The notes beneath the pieces are model-generated. The model saw nothing but the letters and a program-made list of their open reading frames with translations, did not search any database and had not been told where the DNA came from. DNA of 43,864 bases from Bacteroidota bacterium. Lineage in GTDB: Bacteria > Bacteroidota > Bacteroidia > UKL13-3. A program made the position numbers and the translations under genes. The DNA is taken from NCBI GenBank assembly GCA_947459415.1, contig CANHDN010000006.1, positions 1-43,864 of the forward strand, given 5' to 3'. This document shows, one piece after another, positions 1 to 7,981 of this stretch; position 1 is the stretch's first letter; every line of letters begins with the position of its first letter.

Positions 1-107
1 TTAGCGAAATTGCATTTAATTTAGGTTTTGAATACCCACAATACTTTAATAAACTTTTTAAACAAAAGACCGGTAAAACACCAATGGAATATAGAAACTT
101 AAACTAA
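1..107 (+). CDS. AraC-family transcriptional regulator, C-terminal end (partial)
   Basis: This is the last 34 codons of a gene that enters from upstream, read in the frame starting at base 3 and ending at TAA 105-107. The peptide contains SEIAFNLGFEYPQYFNKLFK followed by KTGKTPMEYR. That is the second helix-turn-helix of AraC/XylS regulators, where the pattern 'GF....YF...FKK..G.TP..YR' is typical. The protein would bind DNA as a transcriptional activator. Its ligand-binding N-terminal domain lies outside the window, so its target and signal cannot be told. The family assignment is firm despite the short length. Confidence 0.85.
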   Translation, partial: SEIAFNLGFEYPQYFNKLFKQKTGKTPMEYRNLN

Positions 108-517
108 AAAAGCCTACTGCTAACACGGGTTTTGCGTCAGGCGGGGTGATGTGCAAACTTGGAGCTTTGTGCTTCTATTCAAGTTCAGTGCTGGTTGACA
201 GCTTTGTGCTCTGAAACCCGCCCGAACGGAAATCCCGAAACCGTAAGGCCCCCAATTTTAGTACAGCGCTAAATTAGACTTTTTTCTTAATTAATAAATT
301 ATTTTGTTGTTGTTGTGATGTTGGAATGTGGTCAACATTTGGAAGGCCTTACACACACAACAACACACAAAGGTGGTTAATTGAATATTCTATATTACAT
401 CAATTTTAATGGTATATTGATTGCTAAGTACTTTAAAATTCAACATTCCGCAAAGCGTAGGTGTAAATCCCCTAATGAAATAAAATTACCTGCTTCTTTT
501 CTCCTCCTAAAAACCAC
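108..517. other. Gene-free stretch between AraC tail and TonB receptor remnant
   Basis: About 410 bases with no convincing reading frame. It holds the long imperfect hairpin element at 112-249, described separately. Further on are a TTG/TGT-rich stretch at 304-316 facing a CA/ACA-rich stretch at 351-369, and a small dyad ATGTTG-n9-CAACAT around 319-338. The remainder is AT-rich and shows nothing recognisable. It is the 3' flank of both neighbouring genes, so promoters are not expected here. Confidence 0.6.
112..249. repeat. Long imperfect hairpin element, attC-like in outline
   Basis: A GC-rich island in AT-rich DNA. Its ends and internal blocks are complementary: GCCT 112-115 with AGGC 246-249, CGGG 126-129 with CCCG 234-237, and GGCGGG 140-145 with CCCGCC 217-222. 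The loop region carries a 10-base direct repeat, gctttgtgct, at 164-173 and 201-210. From memory, similar hairpin-forming intergenic blocks recur in Bacteroidota genomes; I could not search for copies. The right end resembles the GTTRRRY half-site of integron attC sites with one mismatch, and the left end fits poorly. It may also act as a terminator for the regulator gene, although no T-run follows. Confidence 0.5.
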
Positions 518-2452
518 TTAAAACTCAAACTTTAACCCACCGGTTGGGAAAATGGCCAAGCCATCAAAATAATTTTGGCCCGTTAAGTAATTAAAGCTTT
601 CGCTGTTGGCAATTTGTTTATTCACAATGTTTACGATGTCGAAGAAGATAGTCATGTTTGCCGTCCTAAATTTGAAATGGTAGTTCACCCGAATATCAAT
701 GCTATTAAAATTGGGCAGGCGTAATAGGTTTCTACCTATCAGTTCTTTTGAATATCGAATTTGATTGCTTTGGTTTAAAATATCTCTATGAATAATATAA
801 TTGTCTTTTGGCTTTCCAGTAGCATAACGATACCTCATAGAAAAGGTAAAATGAGTATTGAGTTTATAACTCAACATAAGGTTAAATTGGTGCGGCTGAC
901 TAAAGGCGAAGTTATAATCGCCTAACCCATCTCCGTCGTTGCGTTTTATTTCCATGAAAGAATATGAAATTTGTCCATGAAATTTCTTTACTAAGCGTTT
1001 GGTTACCGATATATCCAAGCCACGTCCGTAGCCGCTACCCATGTTATTCTTAAAAACTGTTCCATTGATTGGAGTAGTAACTAAATTGTCAAATGATTTA
1101 AACCAGGTTTCAACGGTAAACTTAAGGTCGGGTTTAAAGTGCCATTTATATCCCAATATGAATTGGGTTATTTCTTCCATTTTTAAGGTATTGCCGTTGG
1201 GTTGATCTGCAATGTCTGAATAAACAGGTTCTTGATAATATTTACCGTAGGCGAAATTTAAGCTGTTTTTTTCATTTATAAAATAACTTCCGCTTAGCCT
1301 TGGTGCGATAACATGTTGATTAGAAAACCCAGTATAATCGTAGCGTATGCCTGCATGAATAGATAAACGTTTTCCTATTAGGGTAGAATAGTTAGCAAAA
1401 CCAGATAGGTTGAATCGGGTATCTTCAAAAGCGGCATTAACCATAGCAGGAATAATAACCTGATAACGCTGATTGGCTTGCATTAAATCGCTCTTTCTGT
1501 ATACAAAATTGGTATCGTTGTAAAGAAATATTCTTTCATTTTTAAGAGATAATGCGTCTATTTCAATTCCAGTGGCCAGCTTGTTATTTTGGTTAAAGTG
1601 AATGTGGTGTAGCAAGCGATATCCAATTTTGTTTTCGGTATAGTTTTGTGTCTGAATATTGCTTATAAATGGAATAACCGGGTTTACTAAGATTCCTAAG
1701 GTGTCGGTTTCAGGAAAGGCTCTACCCACCCTAACGTCAGAGGTATACGAGCTAAAATATAATATGTTTTTTAAATAACTTTTTCGATTAATTTGAGTGC
1801 TTAGGTTCAATCCGTAAACCATCTTATTTCTTCTAAAATCAGGTAAGTAAAGCAGGTTCAATTTTTTGTCTTCGTACACATTATTTATATCTCTAACAAA
1901 GCTTTCTGGACTAATAATGGCGATAAAATTCAATTTATTTTTTTGATTTATACGCGTGCTTGTTTTTAGGATGAAGTCGCCATAAATCGGTAAGCCAATA
2001 TCTTTTAGTCCTATTAAATTTACCAAACCATAAAAGTTTTGATACCTAGCTGAAACAAAAATGCTGGTATTTTTAAACACCTTACTTGGGCCGTCATAAT
2101 TAAGGGTAATGCCCAAAAGATCAGTCTGCCCATCTATGATGGCATTTTGATTATTGCCCTCTTTAATAGTTAAACCCAATACCGATGCGCTTCTTCTTCC
2201 ATATTCTGAGCTAAATCCGCCTCCTAAAAACAAGGCATTATCTATTACTCTGGGCGCAAATATGCTGAACCTACCACCATTTGGGTCATTAAAAAAACTG
2301 TTTCCTTCCAAATGACCAAGCTCTGTGAGTGGAATGTCATCTACCATGTATACATTATCTCTTACTCCTTGGCCTCGCACAGAAATAGCCGAGTAAATTC
2401 CTCCGCTGCTCGAAACGCCAGGTAACATGCCAATGGCTCTAAAAATATCTCC
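518..2452 (-). pseudogene. TonB-dependent outer-membrane receptor, 5'-truncated
   Basis: The reading frame encodes most of a TonB-dependent receptor: the plug domain (GDIFRAIGMLPGVSSSGG, then VRGQGVRDNVYMVDDIPL) and a long beta-barrel ending in GLKFEF, with a C-terminal Phe as usual for such barrels. Intact members have a signal peptide, usually a carboxypeptidase-regulatory-like domain, and the first part of the plug, together well over 100 residues. All of that is missing. Going upstream in frame, the conserved 'GDIFRAIG' is preceded directly by a TAA at 2453-2455. The divergent DUF3109 gene begins at 2551, so there is no room for the missing part and one frameshift cannot explain it. The frame's first ATG, at 2426-2428, lies inside the plug. 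Without a signal peptide the product could not reach the outer membrane. I read this as a gene broken by a deletion. Confidence 0.8.
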
Positions 2453-2550
2453 TTACTCATTGAATACCCAATTATCTCCAAATTAAATATACTAAAGAGG
2501 TGATCATAGGATTTTCGGAATTCAAATGTAAATTTCATTATTTTTACCCC

Positions 2551-3141
2551 ATGATCATACTGGGCAATACGCTTATTTCTGAAGATATTTTTGAAAAGGA
2601 ATTTATATGTAATCTAAGTGCGTGTAAGGGTTCTTGCTGTGTAGAGGGAGATGCTGGTGCACCTGTGTCAGAAAAAGAAAAACTTGAAATTGAAGCGAAT
2701 TTTGAATTAATAAAGCCATTCTTAAGTGAAGTGTCTTTGCAAGATATAGCCACAAAGGGTGGTTTTGAAAAAGATGAAGACAACGAGTGGAATACTACTT
2801 GCCTTAAGAGTGGCGAATGTAATTTTGTAAAGCGCGATGCTACTGGTTTGCTTTCTTGTGGCATAGAGCAAAGTTTTTTGGCCGGCCAATCTACAATTAG
2901 AAAGCCCATCTCTTGTTATTTATACCCTATTAGAATTGTAAAGGTGGGCGATTACGAAGCACTCAATTATCACAAATGGGATATTTGCAGCGCCGCTTGT
3001 GCGCTTGGTAAACAGGAACAGGTAAAGGTGTATCAGTTTTTAAAAGAACCGCTTATTGCCAAATTTGGTGATGCTTGGTACCATGAATTATGCGAAATTG
3101 CAGTGGCATATGAATCAGAGAAAAATAACCTTAGCTCATGA
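2551..3141 (+). CDS. DUF3109 family cysteine-cluster protein
   Basis: A 196-residue protein of the DUF3109 family, related to YkgJ/FliB-type cysteine-cluster proteins; its biochemical role is not established. The signature is visible: CNLSACKGSCCVEGDAGAP near the N-terminus, then CLKSGEC, SCGIEQSF, KPISCYLYPIR, WDICSAAC and FLKEPLIAKFGDAWY. The many conserved cysteines suggest a bound metal or Fe-S cluster (inference). The frame is open back to a GTG at 2500, but family members begin at 'MI.LG.TLIS.D', so the ATG at 2551 is preferred. It overlaps the next gene by four bases (ATGA), so the two are probably translated together. Confidence 0.85.
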   Translation: MIILGNTLISEDIFEKEFICNLSACKGSCCVEGDAGAPVSEKEKLEIEANFELIKPFLSEVSLQDIATKGGFEKDEDNEWNTTCLKSGECNFVKRDATGLLSCGIEQSFLAGQSTIRKPISCYLYPIRIVKVGDYEALNYHKWDICSAACALGKQEQVKVYQFLKEPLIAKFGDAWYHELCEIAVAYESEKNNLSS

Positions 3142-4646
3142 AAATTTTATCGGTTTCCCAAATGCAAGATTGGGATACATATACCATCACTCACGAACCT
3201 GTAAGTAGTTTAGGTTTAATGGAACGCGCTGCCACGCGCTGCTTTGCCTATTTAAAAGAGGATTTATTAATCCAGTTTCCTAATCTCATTCAAAAGAAAA
3301 TTTTTGTGTTTTGCGGGCAAGGAAATAATGGTGGCGATGGATTGGTATTGGCCCGTTATTTTAAAAATGAAGGCTATCAAGTGCAGGTTTGTGTATTAAA
3401 GTTAAAAGAAACAGGCAGCATAGATTTTGAGATAAATTTACAAAGAGCGCAAGCCATAGATGTGCCCATTCAATGGATAGAATCGGAAGAACAATTGACA
3501 TTATTACGTAATTTAGATATTTGTGTAGATGCTTTGTTTGGTTTAGGATTAACAAGGCCATTGCAAAGTATAGCAGCAACCTGTGTTCAATACATCAATT
3601 CAAACGCTACTTATACGGTTTCTATTGATATACCATCTGGTTTATTTGGCGATGCAGATTTGGCCATTAAACAAGATGTATCAGCTATTGTTCAAGCCCA
3701 AAATACATATACCTTTCAAGCGCTAAAATCTGCTTTCTTATTTCCCGAAACAGGTGTATTTGTTGGTGAATTTAAGGTCATTGATATTGGTTTACATCCA
3801 GATTTTTTGGATCAAACTGATACTGATTTCACCTATCAACAACAACTTGATTTGCCTAAAAGAAATTTACATGATTTTGCTCAGAAATGGCAAAACGGAC
3901 ATGCTTTACTAGTAGCTGGTAGCAAAGGAAAAATGGGAGCAGCCATTTTAAGCGCCAAGGCCATTTTACGCAGTGGGGCCGGACTAGTTACCGCTCATGT
4001 GCCATCCAAGGCAAATGATATTTTACAAATCGCATTTCCCGAGGCTATGCTTAGTTCAGATATTTCTGATAATACAATAAGCGAGTTTCCATCTTTAAAA
4101 CCTTATACTGCGGTGGGCGTGGGTCCGGGATTAGGCACCGCACCAGAAACCCAAGCCGCATTGATAGACTTTTTAGAAAATACAAACTTGCCTTTGGTAT
4201 TGGATGCAGATGCGCTTAATTGTTTGGCATTAGCCAAGCAACAAGGACAAGATTTTAACATCCCTCCACAAACTATTTTAACGCCGCATGCCAAGGAGTT
4301 TGATCGCTTATTTGGTTCGAACCAAAACACGTTTGAACGATTAAAATTAGCCCAACATGTTGCGCGGAAATGGCAAGTTATTATTGTGTTAAAAGGAAGA
4401 TTTACCCAGATCGTAAACAAGGATGGGAAAGTAATATTCAATGGTTCTGGCAATGCATTATTGGCTACTGCAGGCAGCGGCGATGTGTTAACTGGTATCA
4501 TTACTTCGCTCTTAACGCAAGGGTTCCCCCCAATAGAAGCTGCAAAACTAGCCGTTAATTGGCACGGACAATTAGCAGAACAATTAGCGCAAAAAAAGTA
4601 TGCTAGAATAATGGCTTCCGATTTAATTGATGCACTCAGGTTTTAA
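3138..4646 (+). CDS. nnr: Bifunctional NAD(P)HX epimerase / ADP-dependent NAD(P)HX dehydratase
   Basis: This enzyme repairs hydrated NADH and NADPH. The N-terminal YjeF domain epimerises R-NAD(P)HX to the S form, and the C-terminal ribokinase-like domain dehydrates S-NAD(P)HX using ADP. At 502 residues the length fits the fused form. The N-terminal domain shows GQGNNGGDGLVLARYF at about residues 60-75, DALFGLGLTRPL and SIDIPSGLFGD. The C-terminal domain shows AGSKGKMGAAILSAKAILRS, VGVGPGLGT, LVLDADALN, TPHAKEF and the nucleotide-binding TAGSGDVLTGI near residue 447. Its ATG overlaps the stop of the DUF3109 gene. It converges on the minus-strand gene ending at 4698, with an AT-rich inverted repeat between them. 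Confidence 0.95.
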   Translation: MKILSVSQMQDWDTYTITHEPVSSLGLMERAATRCFAYLKEDLLIQFPNLIQKKIFVFCGQGNNGGDGLVLARYFKNEGYQVQVCVLKLKETGSIDFEINLQRAQAIDVPIQWIESEEQLTLLRNLDICVDALFGLGLTRPLQSIAATCVQYINSNATYTVSIDIPSGLFGDADLAIKQDVSAIVQAQNTYTFQALKSAFLFPETGVFVGEFKVIDIGLHPDFLDQTDTDFTYQQQLDLPKRNLHDFAQKWQNGHALLVAGSKGKMGAAILSAKAILRSGAGLVTAHVPSKANDILQIAFPEAMLSSDISDNTISEFPSLKPYTAVGVGPGLGTAPETQAALIDFLENTNLPLVLDADALNCLALAKQQGQDFNIPPQTILTPHAKEFDRLFGSNQNTFERLKLAQHVARKWQVIIVLKGRFTQIVNKDGKVIFNGSGNALLATAGSGDVLTGIITSLLTQGFPPIEAAKLAVNWHGQLAEQLAQKKYARIMASDLIDALRF

Positions 4647-4720
4647 TTATGAAATATGAATTATTAATTATGAAATAAGTCAAAACCCATTCATAATTTA
4701 TAACTCATAATTCATAATTT
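4645..4720. repeat. AATTATGAA-type inverted repeat between convergent genes
   Basis: Units of aattatgaa/atatgaatta at 4645-4673 face the complementary ttcataattt/ctcataattc units at 4690-4720, around a spacer of about 16 bases. The sequence can fold into a long AT-only hairpin and may end transcription from both sides, but it lacks the GC stem and clean T-run of a strong terminator. The right arm forms the last codons and stop of the minus-strand gene at 4698. Simple AATTATGAATT-type repeats are, from memory, common between genes in this phylum. Confidence 0.55.
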
Positions 4721-5177
4721 GACTAACGTAATCATACTGCAAATCTTCATGTAATTTGGAGATTAGCTTTTTTAGTTTCTGGATTTGTCTTGTGTACAAA
4801 TTGCTTAACACAATTTGATTTTTGTATAAGCTTATGAAGGGTTTTGTTTGGCTGCAGAAATGAAGCAATAATTCAATTTCGGTCTGAACCAAATCACTGT
4901 ATCCTGCGTATTGATTGCTTAGTCGAAGTGTTTTTCTAATTTGCTTAGTAGCTAAATAAGAACTGTTTTTGGGTGTGTCTTTAAAGCGCTCGTTGATGAT
5001 ATGTTTTACTTTTTCAATAAAACTTTCTTCATCATGCGCTTCAAATAATAAATAATGCGTAAGCTCTTTGTTTATCTTTTTATACTTGGCCAATCGCAAA
5101 ATAATTGCACTGAGTTCGGGCGCTGATAAATAAGAAAGTTCTTTTTTTATGTTTGAAATGCTCTGTGTTTCCAACAT
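4698..5177 (-). CDS. Conserved-looking hypothetical protein
   Basis: A 159-residue protein that I do not recognise. It looks almost wholly alpha-helical and is rich in Lys, Leu and Ile. Typical stretches are LSAPELSAIILRLAKYKKIN and LIQ/LYTRQIQKLKKLISKLH-like helices near the C-terminus. There is no signal peptide, membrane segment or clear catalytic motif. It starts five bases after the stop of the dipeptide epimerase gene, so it is probably the last gene of that operon. The final residues (QIMNYEL) and the stop are encoded by the right arm of the ATGAATTA-type repeat, so the native C-terminus may have been changed by the repeat. Confidence 0.65.
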   Translation of the reverse strand: MLETQSISNIKKELSYLSAPELSAIILRLAKYKKINKELTHYLLFEAHDEESFIEKVKHIINERFKDTPKNSSYLATKQIRKTLRLSNQYAGYSDLVQTEIELLLHFCSQTKPFISLYKNQIVLSNLYTRQIQKLKKLISKLHEDLQYDYVSQIMNYEL

Positions 5178-5182
5178 CTTAT

Positions 5183-6172
5183 TTATCCCTTTTCATAAAA
5201 ATAACCATCCTGTTCGTATAAATTATGAAAGGGTTCATTAGCTACAATTAAACAACCATCCAAATCTGCGTAATCTGCTAAAGAACATAAGTCCCACGCG
5301 CTTTTTATGCCCATAGTAGTTTCTATCATACAGCCAATCATACAAATCATATTTCTGCGTTTGGCCTCTTGTAATATACGGATGCCGTTTTGGTAAGAAC
5401 CTGCTTTCATCAATTTCATATTTACCCCATGAAACTGCTGTTCAATTTCATCAAAGTTGGGTTCAGCCAACACGCTCTCATCTGCCATAATGGGCAATTT
5501 ACTATGCTTTTTGAGGTGTTTATATTCGGCAATAAAACTAGCAGGCATAGGTTGTTCAACAAATAAAACAGGAAGTTTTTGAATTGATTCTGTAAATCGT
5601 ATCAACTCCTCCACATTTTTCCAAGCTTCATTGGCATCTATCATAATTTCTTGTGCACCTAAGGCTAAAACTTCCTTTACCAATTCAATACCACTGGCAT
5701 CATTCACTTTTATTTTTATTTGCTTGAACCGATGCAATTCATACTCTTTGTAAAAGGGCATTAGCTCCTGCATCTCCATGATGGGTAGTGTGTAACAACT
5801 GGCTACTTGCTTGGGTTTTGGAATGCCTAAATAGGAGTGAAGACTTTGTTTGGTATCTTGGCAGTAGGCATTTGTAAAAGCAGCGTTTAGCCCAAATTTT
5901 AAGGCATTGGGGATGGCTTGATTCTGTATAAAATGGTTTACTTCCCTGTCAGAAAAAGGCAATTGGTTCAACTCGTTTACCATGTCAGTAAAATGAGCTA
6001 ATATGTTTTCGGGTGTTTCCTGATACCTCACATTGGGGGCAATTTCGCCTATACCAATTGTTGAATCTTTTTTACAGGTGAGTATTAAATTTTCTTTGTA
6101 AGCGCTACTATTTCTGGATATTTTCCACGTATATTTTAGGTCTAATCGTATTTTTTCAATGCTCCATTCCAT
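5183..6172 (-). CDS. Dipeptide epimerase-like enolase-superfamily enzyme
   Basis: A 329-residue member of the muconate-lactonising subgroup of the enolase superfamily, closest to L-Ala-D/L-Glu epimerases that act on peptidoglycan-derived dipeptides. Visible features are the N-terminal capping domain (EWSIEKIRLDLKYTWKISR), the KIK general-base motif (IKIKVND), the metal ligands IMIDANEAW, FVEQPMP and IMADES, and the KLMKAGSYQNG lysine motif followed by IGCMIETTMGI. The related o-succinylbenzoate synthase has a similar layout but normally sits with men genes, which are absent here. The frame opens with TTG at 6190, but the ATG at 6170-6172 gives the usual N-terminus and is preferred. It lies between the FAD oxidoreductase and a hypothetical gene in one minus-strand run. 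Confidence 0.82.
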   Translation of the reverse strand: MEWSIEKIRLDLKYTWKISRNSSAYKENLILTCKKDSTIGIGEIAPNVRYQETPENILAHFTDMVNELNQLPFSDREVNHFIQNQAIPNALKFGLNAAFTNAYCQDTKQSLHSYLGIPKPKQVASCYTLPIMEMQELMPFYKEYELHRFKQIKIKVNDASGIELVKEVLALGAQEIMIDANEAWKNVEELIRFTESIQKLPVLFVEQPMPASFIAEYKHLKKHSKLPIMADESVLAEPNFDEIEQQFHGVNMKLMKAGSYQNGIRILQEAKRRNMICMIGCMIETTMGIKSAWDLCSLADYADLDGCLIVANEPFHNLYEQDGYFYEKG

Positions 6173-6223
6173 ACTGCAAAATAGGGGCAAGTTTACAAGG
6201 GATTGAGATTATTTTTACACCAA

Positions 6224-7300
6224 TCATTCATTCTGACTACTAGAGTAGAATGAATAAAATCGTTTAATGTCTACTTTAGCGTCTATTTCAGAATGGTTAT
6301 AAATGGCTTCTAGTAAATGTTTGGCCAAAAAGGGAGCTTGTAACATTCCTTTAGTACCTAATCCATTGAAACAATATAAGTTTTTTATTGCCGGATGTTC
6401 ACCCAATATGGCAGCTCTGTCTCTTGTTGTTGGCCTTATGCCTGAGTCTTGAGAGAGAATGCTATAGGGTAAGGTGAGAAGTTTATCTAATTTATCAATG
6501 AGGTTCATTTTACCTTCTTCATTAGGTTTTTCATCTTCAAAATCCCATTCATAGGTAGCACCAACTTTATAAACATCATCAAATTGATGAACCAAGTACA
6601 CGCCTTTTTTAAGTATGTATTCTTTGTTTAAGTCTGCACAACGAATATGCAATACCTGACCTTTACAAAGTTTAAATGGCAACCAATTAAAATGAGGATT
6701 TTCTTGATATTGATATCCCTCGCAAGATACAACCTTGTTAACATGTAAATCTTGCCAATTCCATGTTCCATTTTGCCAGACAATATCTTTCCAATCTGCT
6801 TTGCATCTTTCTAATTTTCCTTGCTCCATTAAATAGTTTTGAAAATCGCTTATCCATTCCTTGGTTTTTACCCAGCCTGATCCCATGACCTCAAACGAGC
6901 CAAAATCTTGGTTCAAACCTTTAATTTCTCCTTGAGTTGAACTTACGAACTGACTAAAATTTGCCTTCTCTAATTGAATGCTAAAATCATTACTTTCCTT
7001 GGTATTTCCAAAGCTTTGAACAATACTTGCAGGTATGAGGTAGTCTTGCCCTAATAGGGTTTTAAAATCTGTAAAAGTTTGGTGTAAGGATGCTAATAGC
7101 TCATTTACTCGCCAATTGACAGTCATCCTTTTTCCACTGATGGGATTAAACATTCCGGCTGCTACTATGCTGCTTTTGTGTTCACCAGTGTTGTCTAGGA
7201 TTAGAAAACTCTTTTGCATTTTTTCTAATTGCCAGGCAAGATTTAAACCTGCAATTCCCGCACCTATTATAAGAAAATCGTAGCTCCTTGATTGCTTCAT
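6224..7300 (-). CDS. FAD-dependent oxidoreductase, MnmC oxidase domain-like
   Basis: A 358-residue DAO-fold flavoprotein. The N-terminus has the dinucleotide motif GAGIAGLNLAWQLE at residues 13-26. AAGMFNPISGKR lies where MnmC has its 'GALYPLLS' segment. GIRPTTRDRAAILGEHP and FNGLGTKGMLQAP near the C-terminus match the FAD-contacting end of DAO and MnmC oxidases. It starts one base after the stop of the MnmD gene. In gammaproteobacterial MnmC a methyltransferase domain is fused ahead of a FAD oxidase domain, and the gene order here is the same. I infer that this enzyme removes the carboxymethyl group of cmnm5(s2)U34 in tRNA. A glycine-oxidase-like role on a free amino acid cannot be excluded from sequence alone. 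Confidence 0.75.
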   Translation of the reverse strand: MKQSRSYDFLIIGAGIAGLNLAWQLEKMQKSFLILDNTGEHKSSIVAAGMFNPISGKRMTVNWRVNELLASLHQTFTDFKTLLGQDYLIPASIVQSFGNTKESNDFSIQLEKANFSQFVSSTQGEIKGLNQDFGSFEVMGSGWVKTKEWISDFQNYLMEQGKLERCKADWKDIVWQNGTWNWQDLHVNKVVSCEGYQYQENPHFNWLPFKLCKGQVLHIRCADLNKEYILKKGVYLVHQFDDVYKVGATYEWDFEDEKPNEEGKMNLIDKLDKLLTLPYSILSQDSGIRPTTRDRAAILGEHPAIKNLYCFNGLGTKGMLQAPFLAKHLLEAIYNHSEIDAKVDIKRFYSFYSSSQNE

Positions 7301-7301
7301 G

Positions 7302-7979
7302 TTACCCTTTTTTGTATGCTCTTAGCATGTGTCGTTTCCCCGGAGGTCCTTCAATTCTCTCTACCTCAAACCCAATAGCGCTTAGGGTTCTTCTTACTTC
7401 ACCTTTTGCTGTATAGGTTACTAAAATTCCTCCAGGATGGAGTGATTGATACATGGTTTTAAAAATAACTTCGCTCCACATTTCTGCTTGTTTGTTGGGT
7501 GCAAAAGCATCAAAAAAGATGAGATGGTATTGGTTTTCTACTGCGGTATTTAGAATGCTTTTATTTATTTTTTGAAGGGTATAAAAATTTGAAATCTGAG
7601 CTGGTTTATCCCAATCGCATTCATGCATTTTCATGAAGAAATTTTCGCTTTGTTCGTCCCAGTGTTTGTGGTAGTCTAATTCTTGAACTAATGAATAGGG
7701 TAGTGGTAGGGTTTCAAAACTATGATAGGTGATTGCCAAGGAACGTTCTTCTGCCTCTAATAAACTTAACATGGCATTTAAGCCGGTGCCAAAACCAATC
7801 TCCAAAATAGCAGTATTATTTGGTTGATAATGATCCCAAAAATGATGCAAACCAGCAGCAATAAACACATGTTTACTTTCTACATACGCACCATAAATTG
7901 AATGATAGGTTTCGTTTAACTCAGCCAGGAACAATGTTTTTTGCCCTGCAGGGTTACTAATAACATTTGGTTGATTCAC
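7302..7979 (-). CDS. mnmD: tRNA 5-aminomethyl-2-thiouridine methyltransferase, MnmD type
   Basis: A 225-residue SAM-dependent methyltransferase of the DUF752/MnmC(m) family, which makes mnm5U from nm5U at the tRNA wobble position. The SAM motif ILEIGFGTGLNAM is at residues 58-70. FFDAFAPNKQAEMWS, LHPGGILVTYTAKGEVRR and the terminal segment GFEVERIEGPPGKRHMLRA match this family closely. It is the stand-alone form, without the fused oxidase domain. The oxidase-like gene follows one base after its stop codon. Upstream, it starts two bases after the stop of the endonuclease/exonuclease/phosphatase gene, so all are probably on one transcript. Confidence 0.88.
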   Translation of the reverse strand: MNQPNVISNPAGQKTLFLAELNETYHSIYGAYVESKHVFIAAGLHHFWDHYQPNNTAILEIGFGTGLNAMLSLLEAEERSLAITYHSFETLPLPYSLVQELDYHKHWDEQSENFFMKMHECDWDKPAQISNFYTLQKINKSILNTAVENQYHLIFFDAFAPNKQAEMWSEVIFKTMYQSLHPGGILVTYTAKGEVRRTLSAIGFEVERIEGPPGKRHMLRAYKKG

Positions 7980-7981
7980 GA

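Noticed and set aside
2500-2550. GTG start for the DUF3109 gene giving 17 extra residues
   Set aside because: Family members begin at the ATG equivalent to 2551. The added residues (MIIGFSEFKCKFHYFYP) do not look like part of the fold or a signal peptide.
4370-4558. Small plus-strand frame inside nnr
   Set aside because: It is an out-of-phase shadow of the nnr dehydratase domain, without a plausible protein sequence or promoter.
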